From the NCBI RefSeq assembly GCF_001540865.1, contig NC_033631.1:10214094-10278093 (forward strand): a DNA stretch of 64,000 nucleotides, in the 5' to 3' direction. Of this stretch, positions 32,990-45,739 are shown piece after piece. The notes beneath the pieces are model-generated. The model ran no database searches, was not told where the DNA came from, and saw only the letters and a list, made by a program, of their open reading frames with translations. The stretch's first letter is position 1; the number at the start of each line of letters is the position of its first letter. The DNA is from Ananas comosus (Eukaryota > Streptophyta > Magnoliopsida > Poales > Bromeliaceae). A program made the position numbers and the translations under genes.

Positions 32990-34237
32990 ATGCAGCAGGA
33001 GCTGGTGCGTCCCACCAATGGCGACCGCCGCAAGCCTACGATCGGATCCGGAGCGTTCGCCTCTTTAGATCAACGGCTCTCGTCCCCTCCTCACCTCACC
33101 AACGGCGCCGATTTCTTCTACCCGTACTCTTTCTTCTACCCCACCGAGGACACCCCTCCGAACGGTCTCTCCTCCCGCTCCGCGGCGCGCTCGAGCGGCA
33201 ACCGCTACGCCTCGAACCGCAAGAGCGCCGCCTCCCGGAGCCGGAGCAGGCGGCGCAGGACCTCCACGCTCTTCGTCTCCAGCATCGCGAGGGACTAGAG
33301 GACCATGACCTCGCACTCTGCGCGGTCCATTTCCGCCAAGAGCCACCGCCACCCCACCAGCAGCAGCAGCGGCAGCTTCCTCCGCCTCCTCCCCCTCTCA
33401 TTGTGCCTCCGCCTCGGGCCCCGCCCCCACCCGCCCCTNCTGGCAAGCCGAGCCCCCGCATCCCGCCGCCCCCGCTCGTCGACGAGTTCCGCCGCCTCGG
33501 CCTCGGGGACCCCCCCGCAGAGGCGAGCCCCACGAGCGTGTTGGGGTTCCAGGACCCGCAGAGCAGGGCGGCGAAGGCCGCGGGCGCCGCGGAGAAGCGC
33601 GTCGTGCTCCCGAAGAGCATCTCGATCCGATCCAACGGCTATCTGAAGCTGAACCAGAACCAGGGGTGCGTCGGCGTCGGCTCGGGCACGAACCGCAATG
33701 GGCGGCTCCGCGTCCCGAGCCCCGTCAGGGCAGGCACCGTGAGTCCCCTTTCCTGATCCCTGCTATATAGATATATATACACACACACACACACACATAT
33801 ACATCATGATCGTTATATCATGATCAAACGGCTGACACGATTACGTACGTTTGGTTACGAAGCAGCAGCGCGTGTACGTGGGAGTCGGGGTCGGCAAGAG
33901 GGGAGGGGAGAGAGAAGGGAGAGGCGAGAGGGAGGACGGGGAGGGGGAGGGCGAGGGGGAGGAGCCGGGGAAGGAGGGAATGGAGTTGGAGGTGTACAAC
34001 CAGGGGATGTTCAAGACGGAGCTGTGCAACAAGTGGGAGGAGAGCGGGGAGTGCCCGTATGGGGAGCACTGCCAGTTCGCGCACGGCATCGGCGAGCTCC
34101 GCCCCGTCATCCGCCACCCGCGCTACAAGACCGAGGTCTGCCGCATGGTCCTCGCCGGCGACGCCTGCCCCTACGGCCACCGTTGCCACTTCCGCCACGC
34201 CCTCTCCCCCTCCGACCGCCTCCTCCTCCACCCTTAG
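32990..34237 (+). CDS. Tandem CCCH zinc-finger protein, with an apparent frameshift in the first coding exon
   Basis: The coding exons are 32990-33738 and 33866-34237, joined GT-AG in phase. The second exon ends with two fingers, C-x8-C-x5-C-x3-H each, 18 residues apart and led by MFKTELC and RYKTEVC: the TTP-type RNA-binding pair. Upstream, [18 protein letters not shown] is a block typical of the plant group that includes Arabidopsis C3H15 (CDM1). Proteins of this group bind RNA and some act in nucleus and cytoplasm. The first part ([12 protein letters not shown]... to TPPNG, from 32990) is in a different frame from the proline-rich LERQ... to VLPKSI part. Continuing in the first frame gives a stop at 33296-33298. 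One missing base or two extra bases between about 33160 and 33190 would explain it. An unknown base at 33439 also lies in this exon. Confidence 0.88.
33439..33439. other. Single unknown base in the CCCH gene
   Basis: An N in a C-rich run, in a proline-rich part of the protein. It marks low-quality consensus close to the suspected frameshift. Confidence 0.95.
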
Positions 34238-35924
34238 ACCTCAACTCCATCATCAACCATCATCCGTAAGCAAATCACTCTCAACTCTAAATTCCACCCT
34301 CACACACGCACACGCACACGCACACGCACACGCGCACGCGCACCCGAATAGAATAAAACAGTAAATTGCTAAAATGTAGGAAAGAAAAACAGAGGAGGGG
34401 GTTAAGAAGTGTGAATATTATACAGAGAAGACGGGCCATTCCTCGTGTGAGAGCATTGCGTACTCTGCTGGGGTAACTATATTCGTAAATTGCGGTGTAT
34501 ATTCGTTAAATTCTTGTAAAAAGCAAAAAGGGGATATATAATGTAGGCAATAAGTTTGTCCTGAGGGGAAAACCTATTGGGGAATAAGGGTTAGAATATT
34601 GGGATTAAAAAGGAAAAAAAAAAACACTGTTGGGATTATGTTGATGGGAAGTGGGTGAAACCGTCCATGGGTAGATTTGTTAATGGAGTCCTTTTTCCCC
34701 CCATTAATTTTGATTACAGATTTACTTGTGGCTGGAAATAAAAATGTCCTGTTAGTTTCTGTAGAGAGGGTGAAGGCAGGCTTTGTCACACTTCTTTCCC
34801 TTTTAACTTTTTTTAGTATATTCTTACAAATTCTTGTAGTGAGTTTTGGATACATGGATTCCATTTTTAACAGAAGGACAGTTAATTTCTCTCTTTAGAA
34901 ATTATTGCATGGACTGTGCTACTAATCCTATCATGAATGTTTTAAATCATATTTAATTTATAGATATATGTTATACATCATTCAAAAATTTGTAAAAGTT
35001 ATAAATTTTATACGTCTGATTCTTATAATTAAATATTATTTTTTGCACTGTTAATTCTTAGAAGTACTTGATATTTTAATAATAATTTTATGATATTTTA
35101 ATTATTTATATTATCGATTAAATTAATCCTACTTTTACAATATTAGTTATGTAGCACATGATGTACAAATGCACGGCATATGTGAAATAATTTTCTCCTC
35201 TTTCGTGCACTGCCCTCGTCTATCGGTGTGGGCGCATTGGGTGACATGAAAATTTTGCAGCACTCTTCTTATTTCTCGTCATCTTTTTTCTTTCTTCTTA
35301 TTTCTCCTCATCTTTTTTCTTTCTTTTTTTCTTTCAATTTGAGGAGAGGCTGATGAGCGAAAATTAGTTGCGTTGGTAAATCTTAGCCGTGCAATGAATA
35401 ATTCTGGTGGCTTTACCATATGGCTCTACATCAGATGTATAGACCATTCAATAGCATAGCATAGCTTAAAAAGTGTAGAAATGGTTCCTTAATTTTACTA
35501 ACACAATCGACAACAGTCAACAAACTTACAGGCCAAAAAAGCACAAGGCACCATACATAAATTCACAAAATTCATACCTGCGGTAAGTTAACGTCAAATG
35601 GACTAGACATACCCGATTATCATATAACACAGTCCAAACATGACTGAAAATTACAGAGTAAAACTTCAACTCAACATGACATGAACTAGACATACCCGAT
35701 TATCATATATTACATACGGGAAGCTTACATACATTATGTTCAGACAAATTTTAATTGATCTGATGAAACCTGAGATGACAGATATTACATCTTATAGATA
35801 ATTACATTTAAGGCCAACTTACAGATATCTGCATCTTTGAACGTTTAAGGCCAACTTAGAGACACCGCATTTTTAGGGAAATTCAAGTTGCCATCTCCAA
35901 GAGAGGAGAGGGCTCTGGAGCCAC
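34238..35924. other. Convergent spacer between the CCCH and AOP genes
   Basis: Holds the CCCH 3'UTR with an (acgcac)n run (34300-34342), a tandem repeat of about 27 bp (35265-35330), and a direct repeat ctagacatacccgattatcatat (35602 and 35694) near the AOP 3' end. No gene. Confidence 0.5.
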
Positions 35925-38255
35925 TCATGCCTGAGCTACCTCTGTTTTGGACACTCCACAGAAGGCCATAAGCTTATCCTCTATCTGGGCACCCTCCTCT
36001 GAGAGACAGAAGCGCATATACTCATTATAGTCATAGGGCTTGAAGAGAGCAGGGTGGTTTTCATCCACGAGCTCCTCGGGTGCCTGGACCAGTTGGCTCT
36101 TTTGCGGGTTTGAGAAGAGCATGACAGAGTATCTCGTCTCTTCTCCGCCCATCCATACGCGATGGAATGGAGCATAGACTCGGCCATTAGTCCAAGCCTG
36201 AATCATAGCAAGTGCAGCTCGAATGTTACTGAGCAAGAACATGAGGCATACAGCCATATTGAGCTGGATGCAGAAAAAAACAATCAACTCCACACTACTA
36301 CGGCTAAAGGAAAATCAGTGTTTTAAGTTTTTGTGTTACAGATAGTAGCCGAGCCTCTTTTTTTTTTTTTTCAATTTGCATAGACGCTAATAGTCCCTGT
36401 AAACATCAAACCTTTTAATTTGATCTTTTGTTGACTCCTAGTGAAGAGAAAATAGAGAGTTAGTAAGTTGAATTAATGCTCATTTTGGTTATCTCAAAAT
36501 CAGAGATTCCAAGGCTAGAAATTGCATGATCAAGTTAACTCACACAGCAGTAACAAACGCAACATTACTCCTAGCAATTGAGCGTGCGTGCAACAAAGCA
36601 TATACCCTGAGAGCATTGCCGGCCATGACAACGAAGGATGTCCGCGAAGGCTCGACAGGAATCCATTGCCCGTCCTTCGTTTGAACCTCTAATCCACCAA
36701 CCTGATCCTGGCATATTATAGTCAAGGTATTGGTGTCTTGATGAGAGTAATACCCCATTCGCTTTTCCTCAGTATGCGGTGCTCCATATTCTGCGAGCCG
36801 TAGCAGGTACCACGTGGACTCATTCTGAGCTTCGTAGTACTTCAACACACCCAGGCTCTCCAATACCATCCTACGGACCATCTTCTCCAAATCCGCAAGT
36901 AGTTTGGCACAATTGTGCACTGTTTCACTTCTCAATGTAAAGGAAAAAAATAGTTTTAAGGTAGCAACAAACTCGCCTCTCGGTCAAGAACCAAAATGCA
37001 TGGGTGGATACTAGTACCGTTTGCCACCCAATAATATTACTTGCTTTAATCTTTATACATGTTCCCCTGCAAAACTTATATTTTCTACTCTTTACATAAC
37101 AGCTATAGTTCGAGTAGAGCTATGGTGAAAAATGAAAATTACCAGTTCAGTCCAGTACTTGGCCAATACAGCAAGAGGGGGGGAAAAGTTGAAATAATTT
37201 CCAATACCGTTAATAAGTGAAGAAAAAACAAAAGCATCCCCAACTATTTTGGCAGGGAGGTGAGAATCATTTAGCAGTGTTTCATGTTCAGAGGATGAAA
37301 TTGATCGAAATTATCGCGAATTCAATCGTGTTTGCTCTTTGAATATCAAAACAACGTTCGAAAATTGCAAACTGCGTATGCCCGGCCAAACTAAGATTAC
37401 TCAAAAGTTTGTATTTCAAATTCACACCACTAGTGTTATAGCAAAGAAAATTACTTCCACCCGAAAGGAATTAAAAACCGAAACAACAAAGAATGATAAA
37501 GGCCTGTTTATTTTACCGAATGTGAAGTGCAGATTGAAAAAAAAAAATTTAGGTGAATTAGAGTTGAGGTAAAAATTATTTTGTTTGGTAACGTAGGACT
37601 GAAGTTACTCTGGTTCTAACAAATATTTGTTTGATAGAAAATTAATGACCTGAAAAATAAAAGTTTTTATCATATTATTTTTTTAAAAAAAAAAATTTGT
37701 TTTAAAAAATTGAGTTTGGTTTGGGATGGATTGTAGTCACTTATTATCGTATGGTAAAGAGTTTGAATTTTGATTGAAATTAAAGTTAAATACTTATGGG
37801 CAAGGGGGGAGACTGATTGATTCGGAAGCGAAGATTGTAATACCAGAAGGCAGGGTTTCCATTTGCACGGGGCCACATGAGATGGGCGAAGCCCCGCACG
37901 GCGTCGGGGCGCGGCGCGTCGACGATGGCGAGGCTCTCGTAGCGGTCGAGGCCCGGGAGGCCGCCGAGGTAGCCGTGGAAGGGCTTCTCGGGGCCGAACG
38001 CGTTCCGGAGCTTCGCTTCGCGCGGAAGGGCGAAGAGGCCGCGCACGGCTTCCCCGAAGAGCGCGCGGCGGAGCTCCGCGCCCACCGGCGGGTACAGCGC
38101 CTCGAAGCACCCCACGGAAGTGAGCGCTGCCGTCACCTGCTCCCGCACCCAACTCCACTTCCGCCCCTCCGGACTCCGCGCCTCCACTCCCGAGAAGTCG
38201 ATCGTCGGGAAGCAGGAGTTCGGGTGCGGGCGCTGGACTCCCATCTCCTCCGACC

Positions 38256-38259
<4 letters not shown>
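35925..38259 (-). CDS. 2-oxoglutarate/Fe(II)-dependent dioxygenase, AOP1-like
   Basis: Three exons read on the minus strand: 38259-37844, 36927-36606 and 36197-35925. Junctions are GT-AG and the frame is continuous, giving 336 aa, normal for the family. The N-terminal DIOX_N region contains FPTIDFSG and FHGYLGG. The catalytic jelly-roll follows: Fe ligands H201 and D203 (YYSHQDTNTLT) and H258 (FHRVW), and the 2-oxoglutarate-binding R268/S270 (RYS). AOP enzymes in crucifers modify glucosinolate side chains; AOP1-like proteins occur in all angiosperms, where the substrate is unknown, so a glucosinolate role should not be assumed. The ATG follows a (CT)n (sense: GA) leader. A second Met lies five codons later. 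Intron 1 (916 bp) holds AT-rich MITE-like sequence. An hAT-like copy lies 200 bp upstream. Confidence 0.92.
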
Positions 38260-38294
<35 letters not shown>

Positions 38295-38454
38295 TTCTTT
38301 TTCTCTTCTTTTTTTTTTTTATTTCGTGTGTGGATTTTTCTTTTGCCCTTTTCGAGCAATGAGTGAGTGTGGGGGCCAGGAAGTACGAGATTACACTGAC
38401 AAAAGAGGATTGGAGTTTACCTCCGATAACTTTGCTGGTTGGAGGCATCTGTTG

Positions 38455-38810
38455 TAGGAATGTCCATGCCTACAGATAACTCAATCTTTTTCAAATCCGA
38501 ATTTAAACGGAGCAAATTTATTCGGTACTAAATAAATATAATTTTAAATATAAATATTAAAATTTTGATTGTATCTGATCCGGATCCGAACCTAAATTTA
38601 TTTTATATTGTATATGATATGTATTTAAAAATTTAATGTTATATTTAAATTTATATTTTTAAAAAAATTTAGATTTAATATAATATATTTTGAAATATTG
38701 AAAAGAGAAATAATTATTTCGGATTCAGATTTTTTTGGCTCGGATTCGAATTTGGATTTGGGTTCAAATTTTTGATAATTCGCCCCGAATCCGATCCATT
38801 AACAACCCTA
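38455..38810. mobile_element. hAT-like MITE, 'CCGAAC-rich' family, copy 3, in the AOP promoter
   Basis: Begins taggaatgtccatgcc and ends aacaaccctaat, with catccgat / ggattcgaatt words in the arms and the same AT-rich centre as the copies at 12707 and 28220. The target duplication is no longer visible. It ends about 200 bases upstream of the AOP start codon. Confidence 0.65.
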
Positions 38811-39408
38811 ATTCTTATACTTTAAATTTTACAATTAGAGATTTATAATTTATTTTAATTTAAGAATAAATTACAACAGTATTACTACTAAAGCAATTTT
38901 TACTATTGCCAAAACAAATATGTCCAAATTATAAATTGGTACAATATATACGCTCGAGCTACGATAAACCTTGCTCAGGCGATATCACTCGCCCTCTAAA
39001 ACAAAAACTTGATAGTTAACCTTACTAAAGTGTAAGCTCTTAATTACAAGGACTAAAATTGATACTGAAACCAAACAATAGTGAAAACTCCCCAGCTGAA
39101 GCTGAAAGTTAAGAACTATTGACCACTCTTGCGATAAATTTGTGAGCTGAAGCCAAAAGCCAGATTTATTACTGATCATTCTTACAGCACAGCCAAACAA
39201 TTTTCATTCATAAGTTATAAACTAAGGTCAGCCTAACCTGATTACATGGTAATGAAGTTACAGATTCAGGAGTGGGTACTAAATAATTAAGAAACTATTG
39301 AAGATTAGCCCACTGCAGAGTAGGCAGTATACACACATAAATACATACATTTTACATTAAATCATCTTAAAAAATTGTAACAGCCCTAAAAGTACACATT
39401 CTAGTTCA
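38811..39408. other. Spacer and HDC1 3'UTR
   Basis: No coding frame. The end nearest 39408 is the HDC1 3'UTR. Confidence 0.5.
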
Positions 39409-42400
39409 CTAATTTGGGGCGAGAAAATGAACGCGAGCAAGAGCGTACTCCTTCCCTGCCACCCAAACGCCAGTTTGTGACCACTGCACATCTTCCCACT
39501 CCAAATTCTCCTCCAATACCTAGAGTTACAAGAAAAGAGAAATTTCAGATATTTATAACCCATAATTAGAAGTTTGCTATGTATGCGGCATTCATCAACC
39601 TATAAAAAAATTGAACAAATGAAGTTACCTCCAGATGCTCCATAGGTAATGGAATTCCAATAGAACGCATAATTTGTTCCGGCATTGCCTTCTTACAGCG
39701 AGACCACCGGAATACATCTACAATATTTTCCCGATCCGTGGCGATTTTGTCCCCATTTTGTGTGTATGAGCTATGGTTTTGAATCTTCTCGTGTACAGAA
39801 TCTCCTGTTTGAGATGAATTATGTACTGCTCCACTATGAATCACCTTATCTCCAGTAGAGCATAGCTCATACCTGCAAGGAGATGGTTTTAAAAAGAAAA
39901 TAATAAAATACAGAGACAAGACCAAGGACATACAATAACTATTATTTTTGAACTAAAAGCTGTACTTCCTATTGCAGTTGGGAATCAAGAACAAAAACAA
40001 TTGACAATGGAAACTCATTTAAGAAATGCGTAGAAAGTACACAAGATGTTATAGAGCCAAACAGCTCCAAACAAAAAGGGCTTTATATTAAAGCAGATGA
40101 ATATCAGTATTTCTAGAATGCCCTGTGTATCAAAATATTAATGCAGAGGAACTACTAAGTAAAGGCATTTCTAGGGCCATACCTATTAAAATGTGTCTCT
40201 AAGTACAGAACTTCTCCCTTCTTCAATCTCGCAGAAGTATAAAGAGGCTTCTTTAACCCCTTATCAGCAACTATGCTAATACTGTATTTCAACCTGGAAC
40301 AATAAACATGAAACCAGGAGAGGAAAAGTCAGTACATTTAGCGTCCAAGATTAAAAGAAAGAAAGTCAACTCATCATAAATGCACCTTAAGACAACACTT
40401 AATGCATATATAAAAAGGAAACTAAGAGCAAATTAACAGCCGAGCTCCTTAGTAAAGAGATAAAATAGAACTTTATTACTATCTCCATAAAAAAAAATAT
40501 ATATGATTGCATTGTTAAATAAGATCGCAATCCCTTCTAAGCAACAATAGGGAAAAAATTATACATATAATTGCTTTAGACGTAGGAATATACACACACA
40601 CACACACACAATGAGTTGCAAAGTCTCAACTACTGTGATCAGGTTAAAGTTGAAGTGAGTTGATTGATACTCAACCAAATCTAATTAGGACAAGTGCAAC
40701 ATAAATATCCTTATTTAACTCAACAAGGAAACAACATATAATCTAGTCTCTTTTTCACCCAATTTCTCTTCTACCCCGAATAATTTTGTTACTTGGACCA
40801 TGCAAGTCTTTGCAACCCATAACTGTAGGTCTTGACAGATAAAAGTGGAGAAAAAGAGAAGGAGAAGAATACCAATGTAATTATACTCAACTAACCAAAG
40901 AAACAGAATAACAAGCTCACATGTGTCAACAAGTACTATCAAGTTATCAAGAATGGAATTATATAGCACCTGTAGGTCACAGTTAGGAAGTTAATGTACA
41001 ATGTATTGCTTATGACAAATTAAGCATTTGGAAACCAACTAACATCATTCACACAGAGCACAACAATATAGAAACAAATAGATAATATAAATATAAGAGC
41101 AGAGCAAAATCAGCCTTACAAGAAATAAAAACAATGAATATGGGAGGATAGAACTAAAGATTACCAGGGCTCATTGCAGAGGTTGTACTGAATAGTAACT
41201 TCACGGACAAACCTCTGTTGACGCAAAGCATTCTGCTTAATGAAAAAATGTAAGTACCATAACTCGAGGAATACAAAAAAGTACAAAAAAAAGGAGGTTA
41301 AAAAGAAACACATGTTTAATAAAGATTGAGCTGGAAAAAACTAAGACAAGAAGAAATTTATGCAGTCATTCAAATTTCCACAAAAAGAAGAGCAGAGATG
41401 TTCAAAGCTGCAACACTCGTACCAACATTGATACACACAGGAATAAACAGGATCATACGAAACTGTAATATGGAACATGGAGAAAGAGGAAAGAGAACAA
41501 AGGAAATCCCAGGGTTTTTACCGAGGCTGCAGCTCTCGTTGTCATAGTGCGCTCAACTGTTACAGGTGCAAGAGTTGGCTCCACTGCAGATGTATGGTTC
41601 AGACGAGGCTCGAGATCAATCGTCCCACCACCTTTCTGCCAAAGACAGAGGATTAAGAAAAAACCATGAGATAACTAGTAAGAAAATTATTTAAAATAAT
41701 CCAGGATAGTAAAAGAAAGTTGAATAATCATAAAAGGCGAAGAGTCATAAAGATAATATAGACTAATTTTTCCCTGATAAATTAGAACATATAAATATAA
41801 TGGCAACATGAACACTTTCAAGTGGACATGATCAGACTTTTGTTATTATCAAATAAAATGGCATTATTTTTTACTACCTTCACAATGCAACAGCGCTCAA
41901 TCCGAAAACTACAGCCAATACCTGCCCCCCAAGCACGCGACCGGACATTGTTCCGTAGTGTTGAAGTGTAACCTGCAAAAGACAGGTAGCATATCTAAAA
42001 CACTGATACATTTGTTACAGCTCCTTAAATATGAATAATAAAAGAAAAACCAACAACACACTAATTAATAATGGATTTGCTCATCACTAGAAGACTATAA
42101 TGTCAACAAATTATGTAGCTTCGGCCAAGAAGTCACATTAGTGATTTATGAATTATCATATCATAGTACTGAATCTAAATATCATGTATTAGTTGCAGTA
42201 GACATACAATCTTGTGGAGGCAGAACTCGAACTGTTGCCCGTAGTTCTTGAATGGCAGAAGGTGGTGGAGATGATGTTGGGCAGCAGTAACCGGTGTGCA
42301 TGAGTACTGATGAACAGACAAAAATAAGAACATCACCAATTAAGAATGATAAAGCAAAGCTTCAACAGGAAAGTATGAAAAAGCATGGAAAAAAGATTGT

Positions 42401-45400
42401 ACCAGCAACAAGATCCGAATCATTTGTATATATATCTGTTCCCCACAGCTGGGCACCTTTAACCTGAATAAAATGACCTTAATGACTATATTGAACAAAA
42501 GTAACTCAAAAGGAGTTAAACCTTAATGACTATATTGAACAAGAGCAGCTCAAAAGGAGTTAAAAATTTGTCTGATGTAATGGTTGTTTGCCAACAATAT
42601 GGATTGATAATTAATACAAACATATAAATCTGTTTCTTGAGTTCCCATATATGTAAAAATTGATGGTTACTCTGGCAATATGCACTTTTAGCATAAGGCA
42701 GCCAAGAAATCATGGTAATAAGAGGCTTGCATTGTCAGATTTAACAATTGACATATTATCAACAATAAATAATATTCATACAGCGCTTAGTTTCGTAACT
42801 CGAAAATATGTAAACAGAACTGATACACTATAGGCACAAAAGCACATTTAAGACGAACCGGAAGAAAGGAGATAAGCATGTGTAGGACTTGATTTACTTA
42901 CTTGACGATTTGTGGAGGTAACATACTCTGCAGGTATACGAATTTCCAAAGTTGGACCAGATTGTAAGGTTTCACCATTTTTAGCATCTTGGGATGCTTC
43001 AAATTCTTTCCAAGATTTTAAAAGCTCTTGCATGCATTCACCGGCTTTATAGACAATCGCAGACACCTCAATCTTACCTGCCAGAAAGGAAAACAGATTG
43101 AAGAACATAGAAAAAGGAACTAAATTACTAAATAAGGATTCCACGTACCAAAATGACTTTGCATTCATTTGTTTATGTAGATTTATGAAATGTATTTACC
43201 TTCTTTTTAGGATATAATAGTACTCTGTTGACAAGGTAATCATCAAAAGAGCAATGGCTTCATTTAGATCCTTTAGAACAATCACAGATTTATAACATAA
43301 ATGGCATATCTTTCCCTTTTGTAACATGATTAAACATTATATATTTTTAGCTTATGATAATGCAGGTAATCTATACACTTTGTGACTTGCAGATTATGTT
43401 CTAAAAGAGAAACAATGCCTTCCACCATGAAAGGTTTATCTCGGTTCCAAACTTGAAGCGAGCATTTCGACAATCAAAACCTAATGAGAAGTGAGGGTGC
43501 TGACCTTGAGATCTGCAATAATGAGAAAAAAAAGGGAAAGAGAAAAAAATAATCAGCAAACGCCGAAGTACAAAGAAACATCAAAATATGCTCTTGAGAG
43601 AAGTGCTCTTTCAGTCATATATCTTCCAAAGATGAAAGTTTCAGTGTATAATTGAAAAATCATAGGAGAACAAGATAGATATATTCAGGACAAATATAAT
43701 TTGTCATCGGAAAATCATCGGCAGTAGGCATCTGAACAATGAATAAACATACTGTTTTGTTTCGTCAAAAAAGAATGTGAAGAAAGTAGATGCAAGGTGT
43801 AAATTGACACCAAAAAGCAAGCCACTAAAGAAAATGAAGAAAAGAAAGTAAATGTAAGATTTAAAATGACACCAAAAAGCAATTTGAAACAAAGAAAATT
43901 AAGACTTCATTCGAAGAGGACAAAACAAAGATACTACTAACAGTTATAATTAAGCCTACAAACATGAACTCCAGAGAAATAAATACAAAATAATATCAAG
44001 CCAGCATTCTATGAGGGAAAAGTAGAGAATGCGGGAGTGCATGTATTTATCTGTTCTACGTAAGATAAGTGTTCAAAAATCAACCTATTTGCATTATTGT
44101 ATGGAAAATCAGTGCATGCATCACAGTTTACCACCGCATTATTCATGCCCTAACAAACATGATTCATTTCACATCAGCCAATAAGGAGGATAAAACAAAA
44201 ATAGTAATACAACAGTTTAATTACAAACCAACATGAACTCTAAAGATACAAACTCAATATCATAAATTCAATTAATAAAGGAAACTGTGAACCTGACATG
44301 TAACAAAAAAAAGGGGGGCAAAAATATTTATAACCAAGCATTGCACCAATGAATAATAACCGGAAAACAACCATTTTTGCTTATCAGTGAATGCAAAATC
44401 AGTGGTTGCATAAAATCTTACCCCTCATTATCTCGTGTTCTAGACCGAAAACGAGGCTCTCGATGAGGTGCTTGAGTCCCCCTTGATCGAAGCATTCTCC
44501 TGCGCTGCTGCTGTACACCACCAAAAACTTCCTTATCCTTTTCTGTATCACCTTCTGCACAGCCATCGTCTGATTCTCTTTCAATGTACTTACTACGTTG
44601 ATCATGTCTGACTCCTAGATCGGCATCCCTTTCTCTTTTTTTCTCTTTAGAATCCTTATCAGCCTTCCAATTATCATCTTTGAGTCTCTTAGGTTCAGAT
44701 GGTGCATTTTCCTGCTCAAGGTTTTTGGCAGTGACATCAACAGAATCCTTCTCAATATGCAAATTCTCTTTCTCATTCACATTTGACGACTCTTTCTTAA
44801 CATGATCCTTCTCCCTCTCATTCCCCTCCTTGTCCTTCGTAGAATCCTTTCTTTCCTTCTCCGGCCAATCGACATCTCTGTCTTCTCTCTGCAGTTCCTT
44901 GCGTTCAGCACTAATACCACTAAGCTGCATATTGACTCGACGGTCATTTTTATCCTTGTCTCTCTCTCCAAAATCTCTGTTCCTTTCATCCTTCCTTCTC
45001 CTATCCTTATCTCTGAACTTCTCTTCGTTTTTCAAATCAACTCTGTTCTCACCAACAGCCTCATGAGCTTCCGCAGGACAACGCTCTTCAACTGCTGGGA
45101 GGTCCTTTGCAACCTCATCTGTGCCTTGTAATCCAGACCGTGCAAGCCGCCATGATTCAAATCCATCACTTGGAGGTTCAAAATATCTTTTACCCCTACC
45201 ATGATGTTCTTTACTGTCTTTCCAGCTTATATAAGAACTAGTTGTGGAATAACCATCTTTTTCAGATTTTATATCACCCTTGTAGTCAAACTGAGCAGAT
45301 CTATCAGGTCTTGGTTCTTTTCCATCCACCCTGCTATCTATCCTCACATCATTCTCGACCTTACTGGCTTGAGGATCTAACCTTGAGTCAGCATGTATCT

Positions 45401-45716
45401 CTCTATTCTCAGCCCTGAACTCCCAATTTTCAATCTTAGCATCCCTTGGTTCTTTAAAAGGTTGCTCAGTGAAGTTGCTAGAAGTTAGAGGCATCCGATG
45501 TAGAAGAGGTGATCTCTTATCATCACGGAATTCAACTCGTTGGACTTTTGAAAGTCTCCCATCCTGTCCGTGCTCAAAAGGAAGCTGAAAATCAGTGCCA
45601 AGTGGCGGCATCAGTCGTCCAGAAGGACTAGCAAACATGCCGGTCTCTTCGTGTGGTCTTTTTACAGGTGTAGAATGGGCCCCATCATCGTGGGACCTCT
45701 TTGGAGCGCCACTCAT
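39409..45716 (-). CDS. HDC1: Histone deacetylation complex subunit HDC1 (Rxt3 domain)
   Basis: Eleven coding exons on the minus strand: 45716-44422, 43512-43505, 43077-42902, 42463-42403, 42306-42208, 41972-41878, 41635-41522, 41232-41165, 40293-40183, 39872-39629 and 39519-39409. All are GT-AG. The total is 2382 nt, 793 aa. Residues 1-431 are a disordered, Lys/Glu/Asp/Arg-rich region starting MSGAPKRSHDDG. Residues about 437-793 are the conserved Rxt3-like part: GPTLEIRIPAEYVTSTNRQV, GAQLWGTDIYTNDSDL, VLMHTGYC, RAWGAGIGCSFRIERCCIVK, VDVFRWSRCKK and VQWSQTGVWVAGKEYALARVHFL. The match to Arabidopsis HDC1 (At5g08450) is unmistakable. HDC1 is a subunit of HDA6/HDA19-type deacetylase complexes and influences ABA response, growth and flowering. 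The yeast homologue Rxt3 belongs to Rpd3L. An in-frame Met six codons upstream (45734) is less likely, as the family starts MSG. Confidence 0.96.
42477..42564. repeat. 44-bp tandem duplication in an HDC1 intron
   Basis: Units 42477-42520 and 42521-42564 differ at three positions. They lie just outside the exon ending at 42463. Confidence 0.85.
43505..43512 (-). other. 8-nt microexon of HDC1
   Basis: The minus strand reads ...ttattgcag | ATCTCAAG | gtcagc.... Exon 1 ends in GG (44422) and the next large exon starts GTAAGATT (43077). Only with these 8 bases does the frame connect, giving DNEG-S-Q-G-KIEVS, as in Arabidopsis HDC1 (DNEGSQGK). Splicing exon 1 directly to 43077 would put a frameshift in front of the Rxt3 domain. 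Confidence 0.9.
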
Positions 45717-45739
45717 ACTGCCTTGGTGCCACAAGTTAC

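Noticed and set aside
33065..33635. Minus-strand frames of 95 and 179 codons
   Set aside because: GC shadow of the CCCH exon. Low-complexity Gly/Arg/Ser with an unknown residue.
33824..34231. 135-codon minus-strand frame
   Set aside because: Antisense of the tandem CCCH fingers, which are unmistakable on the plus strand.
37670..38457. Plus- and minus-strand frames of about 227-229 codons
   Set aside because: Overlap AOP exon 1 in other frames. The true frame is the one with DIOX_N motifs and spliceable ends.
45717..45734. Upstream in-frame ATG for HDC1
   Set aside because: The family begins MSG, and the upstream six codons overlap the probable 5'UTR exon.
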